The notes below the pieces were generated by a model. It saw only the letters and a program-made list of their open reading frames with translations. It searched no databases and was not told the origin of the DNA. The translations under genes were made by a program, and so were the position numbers. This document shows, one piece after another, positions 51,638 through 63,249 of a DNA stretch of 64,000 nucleotides; position 1 is the first letter of the stretch, and every line of letters starts with the position of its first letter. The stretch is from contig NZ_JH992922.1 in NCBI RefSeq assembly GCF_000315425.1, forward strand, positions 1,199,922 through 1,263,921. Direction: 5' to 3'. This DNA comes from Massilia timonae CCUG 45783 (lineage in GTDB: Bacteria; Pseudomonadota; Gammaproteobacteria; Burkholderiales; Burkholderiaceae_D).

Positions 51638-52162
51638 ATGAAATTCTTTCGATCCGGTTCGGATGGTTCGTCACGTTGGGCGGCCGCCTGGGTGTTGATG
51701 GCTGCACTGGTCTGGTCCGCGTCCTCGGCGCGTGCCGACAGCGGCTCGGCGCAAGCGCAGGCCAACAAGGAAGCGGTTAATAAAGCATTCGCGGCTTGGG
51801 CCGCCGGCGGCCGGACGTTCTTCGACGACATGCTGGCGCCGAATGTGGTCTGGACCATCAAGGGCAGCAGCCCGACCGCGCGCGTGCTTCGCGGCAAGCA
51901 GGAATTGATCGACGGCGCGGTCACGCCGCTGTCGACCCGCCTGCAACGCCAGATCCGGCCCACGATCCGCAACCTGTGGGCCGATGGCGATCACGTCATC
52001 ATCGAGTGGGACGGCGAAGCGGTGGCGAAGGACGGCAAGCCTTATCGTAACAGCTATCTGTGGATTTTCCGCATGCAAGGCGGCCGCGCGATTGAGGTGA
52101 CGGCCTATCTGGATCTGGCGCCGTATGAAGACGTGTTGCGGCGCGTGCCGGCCTCGCAATAG
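51638..52162 (+). CDS. Exported NTF2/SnoaL-like protein
   Basis: Protein of 174 residues with a cleavable signal peptide (WAAAWVLMAALVWSASSARA, cleavage near residue 33) and a SnoaL/NTF2-like alpha+beta-cone domain. That domain includes NKEAVNKAFAAWAAGGRTFFDDMLAPNVVWTIKGSSPTARVLRGKQELIDG, then TIRNLWADGDHVIIEWDGEAVAKDGKPYRNSYLWIFRMQGGRAIEVTAYLD. AAGGAG precedes the ATG. Such proteins are small-molecule binders or enzymes; which applies here cannot be told. Its stop lies 6 bases from the stop of the convergent gene. Confidence 0.82.
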   Translation: MKFFRSGSDGSSRWAAAWVLMAALVWSASSARADSGSAQAQANKEAVNKAFAAWAAGGRTFFDDMLAPNVVWTIKGSSPTARVLRGKQELIDGAVTPLSTRLQRQIRPTIRNLWADGDHVIIEWDGEAVAKDGKPYRNSYLWIFRMQGGRAIEVTAYLDLAPYEDVLRRVPASQ

Positions 52163-52168
52163 GTGCGA

Positions 52169-52600
52169 TCAGGCCGGCATCACGACAGCCTGCTTCCCAT
52201 ACTCGACCATGCGCCCGCCATGTTCGCGCTGCCAGGCCGCAGCAGTCGGCTGGTCCGCAAACCAGATGTGTTCATGGTCGCCGAGCGCGCCGAGATCGAG
52301 CCGGAAGCGGTCCAGCACTTCCGGCGGACGGCGGTCGATATCGCGCTTGCACGCATCCCAGGTCGCGTAGCCCAGCTCCGCGGCCAGCGTGCGGAACATG
52401 TGCTTGAGCTGCAGCGTCGTGCGTGCGTGGTAGAGCTGTGTGACGCGCACATCCGCTGTCTTTCCAGTCGCATGCACGCGGCGGACGATGGGCAAGGCCT
52501 TGCTTGGCTGGTCCGAATGAGCGCTGCGTAGCATCCCGCGGGCGTAGCGGCGCAGGAAATCGGTATTGGTGTCTGGAGGGGTGTTTCGATGGAGGCGCAT
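52169..52600 (-). CDS. Hypothetical protein
   Basis: Protein of 143 residues, basic N-terminus, soluble. The recognisable-looking part is TLQLKHMFRTLAAELGYATWDACKRDIDRRPPEVLDRFRLDLGALGDHEHIWFADQPTAAAWQREHGGRMVEYGKQAVVM. It has regular helix-strand alternation and reminds me of the helical N-terminal region of glyoxalase-related proteins (a weak impression, not an assignment). Three frames are open here; this one is chosen because its composition is the most protein-like. No signal peptide. Convergent with the SnoaL-like gene. Confidence 0.6.
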   Translation of the reverse strand: MRLHRNTPPDTNTDFLRRYARGMLRSAHSDQPSKALPIVRRVHATGKTADVRVTQLYHARTTLQLKHMFRTLAAELGYATWDACKRDIDRRPPEVLDRFRLDLGALGDHEHIWFADQPTAAAWQREHGGRMVEYGKQAVVMPA

Positions 52601-52848
52601 GCCAAGTCCTTTTCACATGGTATTGGCCGCTCTCGCTACGGCATCAGTGAATGAACAGGGGATGAACTCCTGAAAAACGGTCACGTCGTGGACGTCGGCA
52701 GGTGCGCTGGCTTTCGCGAGAGTGGGCGTCCTGCACAGCCCGGAGCGGATGGTAGCACGAGTTTCGCGCGGTGTAGCCGCTGTGTTGCAAACATGCCATG
52801 GCAAAAAAGGCGCAACCAGTGGGTGATCGTGTTTGATACCATCCCGAA

Positions 52849-54135
52849 ATGAACGTTACCCCTACTCACCTGGTTGCGACTCCGCGCATCCGCTACCGCC
52901 AGAATCTGGCATTGGTCCTGCTGGTCGTCACCGGCGTCATCAACTACCTGGACCGCGCCACACTCGCCGTCGCCAATGAATTCATCCGCGCCGACCTCGG
53001 CCTCTCGCTCGGCGAGATGGGCGTGCTGCTGTCGGCCTTCTCGTGGAGCTATGCGCTGTGCCAGTTGCCGGTGGGCGCCCTGGTCGACAAGATCGGGCCA
53101 CGCTGGCTGCTCGGTGCGGGACTGGTGATCTGGTCGCTGGCACAGGCGGCGGGCGGACTCGTCTCCACCTTCGGCTGGTTCGTGCTGGCGCGCGTCGTGC
53201 TGGGCATCGGCGAGGCGCCGCAATTCCCGGCCGCGGCGCGGGTGGTGAGCAACTGGTTCCCCTTGCGTGCGCGCGGCACGCCGACCGGCATCTATAACTC
53301 GGCCTCGCCGCTGGGCTTCGCACTGGCGCCCTTGTGCCTGTCGCCGCTGATTGCCGCGACCAGCTGGCACTGGGCCTTCTTCATCACCGGCGCGCTGGGC
53401 ATCGTCGCGGCGGTTGTCTGGGTCATGCTGTACCGCGACCCGGTGCGCGAAGCGTTGACGGACGCCGAGCGGGCCTACCTGGACGAAGGACAGACCCTGG
53501 AGGCCGCTCCGGCGACGGGCTTCGCATCCTGGCGCGCGCTGTTTCGCCAGCGCGCCACCTGGGGCATGCTACTTGGCTTCTTCGGCTCGGTGTATTTGAA
53601 CTGGGTGTTCCTTACCTGGCTGCCCGGGTATCTGCGCACGGAACGTCAGATGGACGTGGCCTATGTCGGCGTGGCCGCGACGATTCCCTTCCTGTGCGGC
53701 TTCCTGGGCGCACTGTCGGCTGGCTGGGCGTCGGACCAGATCACGCGCCGCGCGAAATCGGTCGTGGCGGGGCGACGGACGGCGGTGGTGCTGTCGATGC
53801 TGGGGATGGTGGCGTTCACGATTCCTGCCGCACTGGTCGAGAGCAATACTGCGGCGATTGCCTGCATCTCGGTCGTGATCTTCCTGGCCAATGCGGCGTC
53901 GGCCTGTTCGTGGTCGCTGGTGACGGCGGTGGCGCCGCGCAGCCGGGTTGCCTCGCTGGGCGCGATCCAGAATTTTGGCGGGTTTATCGGCGGCGCCCTG
54001 GCGCCCATCTTTACCGGATATATCGCGCAAAGCTGGTCGTTCGTGCCGGCCTTGCTGACTGGCGCCGGCATTGCTTTCCTTGGCGCGATGTCTTACCAGT
54101 TTTTGGTTGTGCAGCGTATTTTTGAAAGCGACTGA
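52849..54135 (+). CDS. MFS transporter of the anion:cation symporter type
   Basis: Inner-membrane transporter of 428 residues with 12 predicted helices, resembling the hexuronate/galactonate/glucarate permeases. It shows VVTGVINYLDRATLAVANEFI near residues 26-46 (the N-Y-x-D-R motif of this group), GALVDKIGPRWLLGAGL (MFS loop 2-3), and LGIGEAPQFPAAARVVSNWFPLRARGTPTGIYNSASPLGFALAP near 120-165. An organic acid or sugar acid is the likely cargo (inference). It is the last GC-rich gene before the AT-rich island. Confidence 0.9.
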   Translation: MNVTPTHLVATPRIRYRQNLALVLLVVTGVINYLDRATLAVANEFIRADLGLSLGEMGVLLSAFSWSYALCQLPVGALVDKIGPRWLLGAGLVIWSLAQAAGGLVSTFGWFVLARVVLGIGEAPQFPAAARVVSNWFPLRARGTPTGIYNSASPLGFALAPLCLSPLIAATSWHWAFFITGALGIVAAVVWVMLYRDPVREALTDAERAYLDEGQTLEAAPATGFASWRALFRQRATWGMLLGFFGSVYLNWVFLTWLPGYLRTERQMDVAYVGVAATIPFLCGFLGALSAGWASDQITRRAKSVVAGRRTAVVLSMLGMVAFTIPAALVESNTAAIACISVVIFLANAASACSWSLVTAVAPRSRVASLGAIQNFGGFIGGALAPIFTGYIAQSWSFVPALLTGAGIAFLGAMSYQFLVVQRIFESD

Positions 54136-54279
54136 CGAGCAATTTGCCGGAAAGTTTTGTTTTTAACTGTTAAGTATAGGGAATCAGAAATTTTAAGACT
54201 GCTCAGAAAATGGATTGGTGCTGACATTCAATGACCCGCTCGACACAATCTTTGACAAAAGATTCTATTCATAAACCAT

Positions 54280-55899
54280 TTAAGCACATTCGCTAAGTTT
54301 CAGTAAAGTTAAGCGAACTTCATTCGGAGTCCGAGTTTCCCGAATGGGGGTGAGAAAGTTTTTCTCCCACTCAGCAATATCCGGATGTGCTGAACTTATA
54401 AAATCCTTAAAGGTGATAAATTCTAGGTTAATCCGAATTCCTTCTATCAGGGTTGTTTCGAATAGAGAGGATACTGCAAGACGATGAGCTACAAAGACTA
54501 CTTCGATAGTCCAATCAGCTAAATCTGCTATGCCTTCAAGCTCTTGATTTCTGCTCTTTAAACTTTTTGAAATTGTGCGAAGGTGTTCATGTACGTAGAC
54601 ATCCGTTAATTCCCCTCCATGTGCTTCGTAAGCGACGATTAGTCGGCTGTCAGCATGTTGGAAGTCACAGTCACCTACTTTCCGCTTGCTTACATTCGTT
54701 GTATTTACGGAATCTCCTAGGCCTCGACTACGCCACCCATCAGACTGAGGGTGCTCAACAGCTGCCAATACATCAATAATCCTTTGTTCCAGTACTCCGA
54801 AGGTCTTTGAGTTTCCCTTAGCAATACCTTGCAATAAATTCGCAATCTCAGTTTGAGTGAAATTCTCAGGAATATTCACGGAATATGGAGCAGTTAAGCG
54901 CATAATTCGATGCAGCCACAGCCTTAATATTTTTGCCAGTTCACGCCGTGGCGCAAACTGCATATCGTTAAGGCCATCTAATACTTCAAATAGCGCTTTT
55001 GCACCGGGTCTATCGCGAAGTTTTTTGCTGCGAACCCAGGAGCTATCTATGGCTTCCACTGACTTTGCATTGTTCAGGAACGGATTACCTGCTTGCGACA
55101 AAATGTCAGGGTATTGTCCAAATAACCAAAGTGCTGCAATGCCGCGCGGAGAAAATTCGTACATGTCAGTCACAGCATGATCATAGTACTCAGCAATTGA
55201 ACACTGATAGTGAAGAATTTGAAGATAGGGTGAGTATCGAGAAAGTTCCTCTGCTGGAGCGAGAGTGGTGAGAGCATCTTTCAGGGATTTGTTGAATCCC
55301 AGTCTATGCGCAGCACTTTCGACAGTGCTTGCTGCTAGGCCAATATCTGAGTCCGAGAAGTATGCAAGTTCGTTTGAAGAATCGCTAAGATACAAAGTCT
55401 TTAGCTTTTCGACCGAAAGCATACAACCTAAACCTAATGCACCAATAACATCGTTTACTGACTGTCGGCTAAACTGAAGTCCGTAACCCCGTCCGGTAAG
55501 AAGTCGAGAAATCTGAGCGCCAGACAGATGTTCAATTCGGGCCAAATCTGCCATTAGAAAAGTGGTCGAAAGTAATGCCCTTGCCTCGTCATGAGACATA
55601 AAATGGTTCTTTTGCAGCTCGCCGTGAACGATAAAATACTTCGAAGCTAATAGAGAGCCAAGTTTATCATCTGCATTTAAAAGAATGGTACAAACTAGTT
55701 GCTGTAAATCATAATTTGCCGAGCCAGTTTCGCGCCATTCATCAATACGAAGATGTATCCATGTTAGAAAATCGTGATGTGAGAGTTGAAGCTGCCCAAG
55801 ATATTTCCCAACAATCCGTGCACAATTTACTTCACGTGTTGCTCGCATTGGAAGCAACAGTACACGAAGACAAGCCATGACATTCCCGCGCGAACTCAT
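54280..55899 (-). CDS. Unknown protein beside a C5 methyltransferase (possible restriction partner)
   Basis: Protein of 539 residues (or 532 from the ATG at 55878), no family recognised. It is mainly alpha-helical and soluble with no membrane segment. Near residue 400 a run resembles a conserved core: DCDFQHADSRLIVAYEAHGGELTDVYVHEHLRTISKSLKSR. The spaced Asp/Glu and Lys/His in it could form a nuclease site, but this is speculation. Base use is much more AT-rich than in the flanking genes, as in the methyltransferase gene, so the two probably arrived together. Restriction partners are often unrecognisable and lie next to their methyltransferase. A short frame just upstream might be a detached N-terminus. 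Confidence 0.65.
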   Translation of the reverse strand: MSSRGNVMACLRVLLLPMRATREVNCARIVGKYLGQLQLSHHDFLTWIHLRIDEWRETGSANYDLQQLVCTILLNADDKLGSLLASKYFIVHGELQKNHFMSHDEARALLSTTFLMADLARIEHLSGAQISRLLTGRGYGLQFSRQSVNDVIGALGLGCMLSVEKLKTLYLSDSSNELAYFSDSDIGLAASTVESAAHRLGFNKSLKDALTTLAPAEELSRYSPYLQILHYQCSIAEYYDHAVTDMYEFSPRGIAALWLFGQYPDILSQAGNPFLNNAKSVEAIDSSWVRSKKLRDRPGAKALFEVLDGLNDMQFAPRRELAKILRLWLHRIMRLTAPYSVNIPENFTQTEIANLLQGIAKGNSKTFGVLEQRIIDVLAAVEHPQSDGWRSRGLGDSVNTTNVSKRKVGDCDFQHADSRLIVAYEAHGGELTDVYVHEHLRTISKSLKSRNQELEGIADLADWTIEVVFVAHRLAVSSLFETTLIEGIRINLEFITFKDFISSAHPDIAEWEKNFLTPIRETRTPNEVRLTLLKLSECA

Positions 55900-56221
55900 A
55901 AAATTATTTCACCATTTAAACAGAATTCATTGCTGCAGTTGTCGCAAGGCTGCAGGAGAAAGGAGATGGAAATCGCTAATGTGTGCTGAGTTTATGCAAC
56001 ACGTTAATGCCTGCATTTCGTTTGCCCCGCTACATTTAGTAATATGTGCGCGATATAATCATGCCAGTTCAGCAAGATCTTTCTAAGAAACGTCTGTTCT
56101 TAGCCGGGACTCACTAGGGTGTAATCCAAATTGGATTTTAGGATCAAGAACGAGGTGCGGCTGTCATAACCGCGTAATGGGTGCTTTGTCGACTTTGTGT
56201 CTACGAGCTATGAGTCATACT
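55900..56221. other. 322-base AT-rich gap between the two island genes
   Basis: No convincing gene. On the minus strand a 29-codon frame from an ATG at 56016 to 55927 (MQALTCCINSAHISDFHLLS, then PAALRQLQQ) stops just before the 539-residue gene and may be a lost N-terminus. AGGAGAAAGGAG-like purine bases occur near 55950-55970 on the plus strand. Otherwise nothing distinctive. Confidence 0.4.
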
Positions 56222-57208
56222 CTATAAACTGCGCAGTAATGCTTTGCCAACGGCATGTGCTAAAAGCGGGGGTACTGCATTTCCGATTTGTCGGTACTGC
56301 GCGCTTCTTGGGCCTAAAAATTCGAAATCGGACGGGAATGATTGGAGCGCAGCTGACTCTTTCACAGTTAGCCTTCGCACGCCTTCAACAATTCCACTTT
56401 TCACGTTTCCACCGCTTAGCAAATGAGAATGATAATTAAGTAGAATGCCGGTTTCATCAACAATATGAGTTCGATTGCCTCCTGCTGAGGCAGGAATTGT
56501 TTGCGAAGGAGCATCTAAATTAATTGGTCTTCCGCCGCCATTGACTAGCATTCCAGCCCAAGGACTAGGTCGAAGGATAGGAGATTTAGCGTAAGTAACA
56601 ATTGCACTATTTGGTACGTCAGCCGGTGCGTTTAAGATTGCTTCACGTGCACTTTTATACGGACGCTGTTTAGTACCATGGGTCGGGGATGGAAATTTCG
56701 GAATTGAGCGATCGACGCCGATTACGATTACGCGATTACGTTCTTGAGGAACGCCGAATTGAGCAGAGTTTAAGACTTTAAATTCTACTTCATAGCCGAG
56801 TTCGGAAATTATAGCCAATTTTTCATTCAAGTATGTCTCATGACGGGAAGAAGCTAAGCCCGCAACATTTTCCATTAATACCAGTTTTGGTCGAATCTCA
56901 GCTACTGCTCGAACGAACTCAGGAAGCATGTCTCGGATATCATCTGCGGCTTTCTGATTACCAGCAACAGAAAACGGTTGGCATGGAGGACCTCCCGCCA
57001 CTAGATCAATCTTTCCACGAAGACGAGTCCAGTCGACTGATCGTACATCACCTTGGTGTACATCAGTATCAGGGAAATTTCGCTTATAGGTAGCACATGC
57101 TTGGGCGTCAAAGTCAGCAGCGACCTTTGTTTTCCATCCGGCAAGTTCCAGCCCTAGGCTTAGTCCGCCAGCCCCGCAGAACAAATCTACACTTGTCGGT
57201 TTCTTCAT
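56222..57208 (-). CDS. DNA (cytosine-5-)-methyltransferase
   Basis: C5 methyltransferase of 328 residues that methylates a specific DNA sequence using S-adenosylmethionine. Motif I is VDLFCGAGGLSLGLELAGW. Motif IV is AGGPPCQPFS with catalytic Cys76. Motif VI is LVLMENVAGL, VIII is FGVPQERNRVIVIGV, and X is RQIGNAVPPLLA. The target-recognition region is between about residues 190 and 270. The gene is AT-rich and stands out from the neighbouring GC-rich genes. On the same strand downstream lies the unknown 539-residue gene. It could be the modification half of a type II system or an orphan methylase; the recognition site cannot be read. Confidence 0.93.
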   Translation of the reverse strand: MKKPTSVDLFCGAGGLSLGLELAGWKTKVAADFDAQACATYKRNFPDTDVHQGDVRSVDWTRLRGKIDLVAGGPPCQPFSVAGNQKAADDIRDMLPEFVRAVAEIRPKLVLMENVAGLASSRHETYLNEKLAIISELGYEVEFKVLNSAQFGVPQERNRVIVIGVDRSIPKFPSPTHGTKQRPYKSAREAILNAPADVPNSAIVTYAKSPILRPSPWAGMLVNGGGRPINLDAPSQTIPASAGGNRTHIVDETGILLNYHSHLLSGGNVKSGIVEGVRRLTVKESAALQSFPSDFEFLGPRSAQYRQIGNAVPPLLAHAVGKALLRSL

Positions 57209-57425
57209 AATTCTTAGCCTGTAACAAGCAAGTTGATTGCATCAATGTCAATTATCTTGCTTGCCACTGTTTATTGATACAGTGGTATTGTAGCGGATGC
57301 TGACTTCATATGGGGATTGCTAGCATCACTGATGGTTGTACGGGGTAGGCTGAAAGTTGCTTTAAACATATCAAAGTCTGCTGATGATGTTCTAACATGA
57401 GATTGGGAACGTAGTGTTCTCATAA

Positions 57426-57593
57426 TTAGATTATTTTGACCTGATTGACAGACTGGGCGGTACGGTGGTAGAAGGCTACAAGATACTGAATTACGTGGAC
57501 GGGACACTCATGAGTGCTGAAGGTACCAAGAAGTTCATGCTTCGTGAAGTGCAACCCTTATGCATAGGTCCGATGCATAGCGGGGGCAAATAG
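57426..57593 (+). pseudogene. Fragment of a lost gene, 55 open codons without a start
   Basis: From 57426 to the stop at 57591-57593 one frame reads LDYFDLIDRLGGTVVEGYKI, then LNYVDGTLMSAEGTKKFMLR, then EVQPLCIGPMHSGGK. The composition is convincingly protein-like, but a stop codon precedes it directly and no start codon is available except an internal ATG at 57509. It looks like the C-terminal end of a deleted gene left between the methyltransferase and gyrB. Parent family not recognised. The opposite frame 57271-57507 is less protein-like. Confidence 0.4.
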
Positions 57594-57636
57594 TACCACG
57601 ACTGATGCATATTAAGACTTTATAGAAACTGAAAGC

Positions 57637-57662
57637 AAAAAGGGTCACCAACGGGTGACCCT
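57637..57662 (-). terminator. Rho-independent terminator of gyrB
   Basis: On the minus strand AGGGTCACC (57662-57654) and GGTGACCCT (57649-57641) form a 9-base stem around CGTT, followed by TTTTGCTTTC at 57640-57631. It ends the dnaA-dnaN-gyrB direction 25 bases after the gyrB stop and marks the border to the AT-rich island. Confidence 0.9.
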
Positions 57663-57686
57663 TGCTAGAGTTACGCTTATTGATGA

Positions 57687-60206
<2,520 letters not shown>

Positions 60207-60230
60207 CTATCTAGTTCAGGCAAATGCATA

Positions 60231-60250
60231 CGGGCCGCCGGAGCGGCCCG
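60231..60250 (-). other. GC-rich hairpin between dnaN and gyrB
   Basis: CGGGCCGC (60231-60238) pairs with GCGGCCCG (60243-60250) around CGGA in the 71-base gap between dnaN and gyrB. There is no T-run. It may stabilise or partly separate the dnaN and gyrB messages. Confidence 0.4.
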
Positions 60251-60259
60251 CGCGACGCG

Positions 60260-61366
60260 TCAGATGCGCATCGGCATGACGACATACTTGAAGTCGCCAT
60301 TGTCGGGAATCGAGATCAGGGCCGACGAATTCGAGTCGCCCAGGGCGATGTTCACCTGGTCGCACTTCAGGTTGTTCAGCACGTCGAGCAGGTAGGTGAC
60401 GTTGAAGCCGATGTCGATCGCGTCGCCGCCGTAGTCGATCTCGAGTTCTTCGACCGCTTCTTCCTGGTCGGCATTGGTCGAGCTGATCTTCATGACGCCC
60501 GGCTCGATGATGCAGCGCACGCCCTTGAATTTATCGCTGGTCATGATCGCGGCGCGCTGCAGCGAACGCAGCAGTTCATCGCGGCTGATCGTGAAGTCGT
60601 TCTTGTAACCCTTCGGGATCACGCGGGTGTAGTCAGGGAACTTGCCCTCAACCAGTTTCGAGACCAGCTCGATATCGGCGAAGGTCAGTTTCACCTGCGA
60701 GGCCGCGATGTCCAGGCGCACGGTTTCATCGCTTTCTTCCAGCAGGCGCTGCAGCTCGATGATGGTCTTGCGCGGGATGATGACTTCCTGGCGCTCGAAC
60801 TGCTGCTCGGTCTCCACCTGGCAGAACGCCAGGCGGTGGCCGTCCGTCGCCACGGCAATGATATTGCTGCCGTCCAGCACCAGGAGCAGGCCGTTCAGGT
60901 AGTAACGGATGTCCTGCTGGGCCATCGAGAAGTACACCATATTGAACAGGTGCTTCAGCGTCTTTTGCGGCAGGGTCACCGAGGCGTTGTAGCTGTCGGC
61001 CACCGAGACGGTCGGGAATTCCTCGGCCGCCAGGGTCTGCAGCGCGAAGCGCGACTTGCCGCTCTGGACCGCCAGGCGCTTGTTCTGCAGGGTCATGGTG
61101 ACGTCGCCCGATTCCGGCAGCGCGCGCAGGATGTCGAGCAGTTTACGCGCGGCCACCGTGGTGCCGGTCACGTCGTCGCCCGAGCCGATATTGGCGTGCG
61201 TGGTGATCTGCACTTCGGTGTCGGTCGACAGGAAGGACACGCTCTCGCCGGTCTTGCGAATGAGGATATTGGCCAGAATCGGCATAGTGTGCCGACGCTC
61301 GACAATACCACTCACGATCTGCAGTGGCCGGAGAAGCGTATCTCGGGTGGTTTTGACCAATTGCAT
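60260..61366 (-). CDS. dnaN: DNA polymerase III beta subunit (sliding clamp)
   Basis: Ring-shaped processivity clamp of 368 residues, made of three repeated clamp domains. Recognisable parts include MQLVKTTRDTLLRPLQIVSGIVERRHTMPILANILI at the N-terminus, the central DIRYYLNGLLLVLDG and IIAVATDGHRLAF, and the C-terminal YVVMPMRI that ends the protein-binding cleft. The start at 61366 has AGGATAACT before the ATG. It lies 96 bases after dnaA on the same strand, and no promoter of clear quality was seen in that gap. Confidence 0.98.
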   Translation of the reverse strand: MQLVKTTRDTLLRPLQIVSGIVERRHTMPILANILIRKTGESVSFLSTDTEVQITTHANIGSGDDVTGTTVAARKLLDILRALPESGDVTMTLQNKRLAVQSGKSRFALQTLAAEEFPTVSVADSYNASVTLPQKTLKHLFNMVYFSMAQQDIRYYLNGLLLVLDGSNIIAVATDGHRLAFCQVETEQQFERQEVIIPRKTIIELQRLLEESDETVRLDIAASQVKLTFADIELVSKLVEGKFPDYTRVIPKGYKNDFTISRDELLRSLQRAAIMTSDKFKGVRCIIEPGVMKISSTNADQEEAVEELEIDYGGDAIDIGFNVTYLLDVLNNLKCDQVNIALGDSNSSALISIPDNGDFKYVVMPMRI

Positions 61367-61462
61367 AGTTATCCTCAGTACGTTTGAAAGGTGGTGTGTT
61401 ACTAAAGCGATATTGTGCCATTGCCTGAGGCAAACACAAATATTCCGCTCAAGGGCAGAAAA

Positions 61463-62884
61463 TCAACCCTTGAGCGTCTGTTCCAGCACGTGCAGCTCGT
61501 GGTTGCACTCTGGATTCTTCTGGCGGTCGCCGGCAATCTTGCGCACCGCGTGCAACACGGTCGTGTGGTCGCGGCCGCCGAACAGTTCGCCGATTTCGGG
61601 CAGACTCTTTTGCGTGAGTTCTTTTGCCAGGTACATGGCGATCTGGCGCGGACGGGCGATGTTCGCCGGCCGGCGCTTCGAATACATGTCCGCGACCTTG
61701 ATGTTGAAGAAGTCGGCCACCGTCTTCTGGATGTTTTCCACAGAGATTTGACGGTTCTGCACCGACAGCAGATCCTTGAGCGCTTCCTTGACCACGTCGA
61801 TGGTGATGTCCTTGCCGTGGAAGCGCGAGTAGGCCAGGATCTTGCGCAGCGCGCCTTCCAGCTCACGGACGTTGGAGCGCAGGTGCTTGGCCACGAAGAA
61901 GGCGACGTCGTCCGACAGGGTCACGTCCTCGGACTGCGCCTTCTTCAAGAGGATCGCCACGCGCATCTCGAGCTCGGGCGGCTCGATCGCCACCGTCAGG
62001 CCGGAATCGAAGCGCGAGATCAGGCGGTCGTCCATGCCCGTGATCTCTTTTGGATACGTATCCGAGGTGATGATGATCTGCTTCTTGGCCGCGATCAGCG
62101 CCTCGAACGCATAGAAGAACTCTTCCTGCGTCCGGCTCTTGCCGCCGAAGAATTGAATATCGTCGATGAGCAGCATGTCGAGCGAGTGGTAATAGTGCTT
62201 GAAATCGTCGAAGCCCTTGCGTTGATAGGCGGTGACGACGTCGCGCACGTACTGCTCGGCGTGGATGTAGCGGATGCGCGCATTCGGCTGGTCGGCCATG
62301 ACCTGGTTGCCGATCGCATGGATCAGGTGGGTCTTACCGAGGCCGACGCCGCCGTAGAAGAACAGCGGGTTGTACGACACGCCCGGATTGTTGGCGACCT
62401 GGATCGCGGCGGCGCGCGCCAGCTGGTTGGCCTTACCGGTCACGAAGCTGTCGAACGTCAGCTCGGTGTTGATGCGGCTTTGCTCGCGCTTGGGCGAGTT
62501 GGCGATGTTCAGGTTCTGGGTCGGGCTCGGGCTGGCGGACGGACTCGGGTTGTCGGCGCCGGGCGCAGGGCGCGGCGCATTGAAATCGACCGTGGCCGAA
62601 TTGCCGGACGCGCTCGTGTCTGCCACCTTGCGGGCAGGATTGTTCTTTGGGTCGAGCACGAACTGCACCTCGACCGGCGCTTCCCAGTACTGGGCCGCCA
62701 GTTCGGTGATGCGAGTGGCGAACTGCGTCTTGACCCAGTCGAGCTTGAAGCGGTTGGGCGCAGCGATGCGCAGCTTGCCGTCTTCGTAGTCGAGGGCCAC
62801 CAGCGGTTTGATCCACGCGCTGAATTGCTGCGGCGTGAGCTCGAGCTCAAGCTGCGCGGATGCTGACTGCCAAAAATTTTCCAT
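61463..62884 (-). CDS. dnaA: Chromosomal replication initiator DnaA
   Basis: AAA+ initiator of 473 residues that binds DnaA boxes and opens the origin. Domain I (residues 1-85: [28 protein letters not shown]) is followed by a Pro/Ser-rich linker (near 100-135). Domain III has Walker [19 protein letters not shown] and Walker [22 protein letters not shown]. Domain IV is the DNA-binding helix-turn-helix with [14 protein letters not shown] near residue 440. A DnaA box lies 49 bases upstream of the start, suggesting autoregulation. The first gene of the dnaA-dnaN-gyrB set. Confidence 0.98.
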   Translation of the reverse strand: MENFWQSASAQLELELTPQQFSAWIKPLVALDYEDGKLRIAAPNRFKLDWVKTQFATRITELAAQYWEAPVEVQFVLDPKNNPARKVADTSASGNSATVDFNAPRPAPGADNPSPSASPSPTQNLNIANSPKREQSRINTELTFDSFVTGKANQLARAAAIQVANNPGVSYNPLFFYGGVGLGKTHLIHAIGNQVMADQPNARIRYIHAEQYVRDVVTAYQRKGFDDFKHYYHSLDMLLIDDIQFFGGKSRTQEEFFYAFEALIAAKKQIIITSDTYPKEITGMDDRLISRFDSGLTVAIEPPELEMRVAILLKKAQSEDVTLSDDVAFFVAKHLRSNVRELEGALRKILAYSRFHGKDITIDVVKEALKDLLSVQNRQISVENIQKTVADFFNIKVADMYSKRRPANIARPRQIAMYLAKELTQKSLPEIGELFGGRDHTTVLHAVRKIAGDRQKNPECNHELHVLEQTLKG

Positions 62885-63249
62885 ACTTCGCTTTTGATTC
62901 GTAACACGCTATTTTACCTGTCTCGGCCGAAGTTATCCACAGGCGCTGCACATATTTTCCACCGAAACGGCAAGCCGGGGCGACCTCTTGCCAAGCTGGA
63001 AAGCTCGCACGATGGCGCTTGGCGAAACAACACCTGCCTTGACATGAGGGTGCGAAGTAGAGTCTAATTCAGGGTTCCCCGTCCGTGCGCCATGCCAGGC
63101 TGTGATTTTTCAGCGGCTGGTGGTTGGGCGACGAAAGACTTGCTGTGGCGTGACGCTGGTTTAACCTCGAGCGAAACTGTCATCGGCGCCGAATCTGACA
63201 CGACGTCAGACCCGATTTTGCATCTTATTTTGCTTTAAGCGAGACCACC
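62885..63249. other. dnaA-rpmH intergenic region, probable origin of replication zone
   Basis: This 365-base noncoding region separates the divergent dnaA and rpmH genes, where oriC lies in many bacteria. It contains one perfect DnaA box, TTATCCACA at 62933-62941, and AT-rich patches near 62890-62920 and 63225-63237. Only one perfect box was found by eye, so part of the origin may lie elsewhere. Confidence 0.55.
63040..63069 (+). promoter_or_regulatory. rpmH promoter
   Basis: TTGACA (63040-63045), an 18-base spacer and TCTAAT (63064-63069) form a near-consensus promoter about 180 bases upstream of rpmH. It should drive rpmH, rnpA and yidD. Confidence 0.75.

Noticed and set aside
57271..57507. 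78-codon minus-strand frame beside the methyltransferase
   Set aside because: Sequence is Ser/Arg/Pro-rich and unlikely to fold; the overlapping plus-strand remnant reads better as protein.
57560..57611. Three ATGCATA copies within about 50 bases near the gyrB terminator
   Set aside because: Short AT-rich heptamers in AT-rich DNA with irregular spacing; no function suggested.
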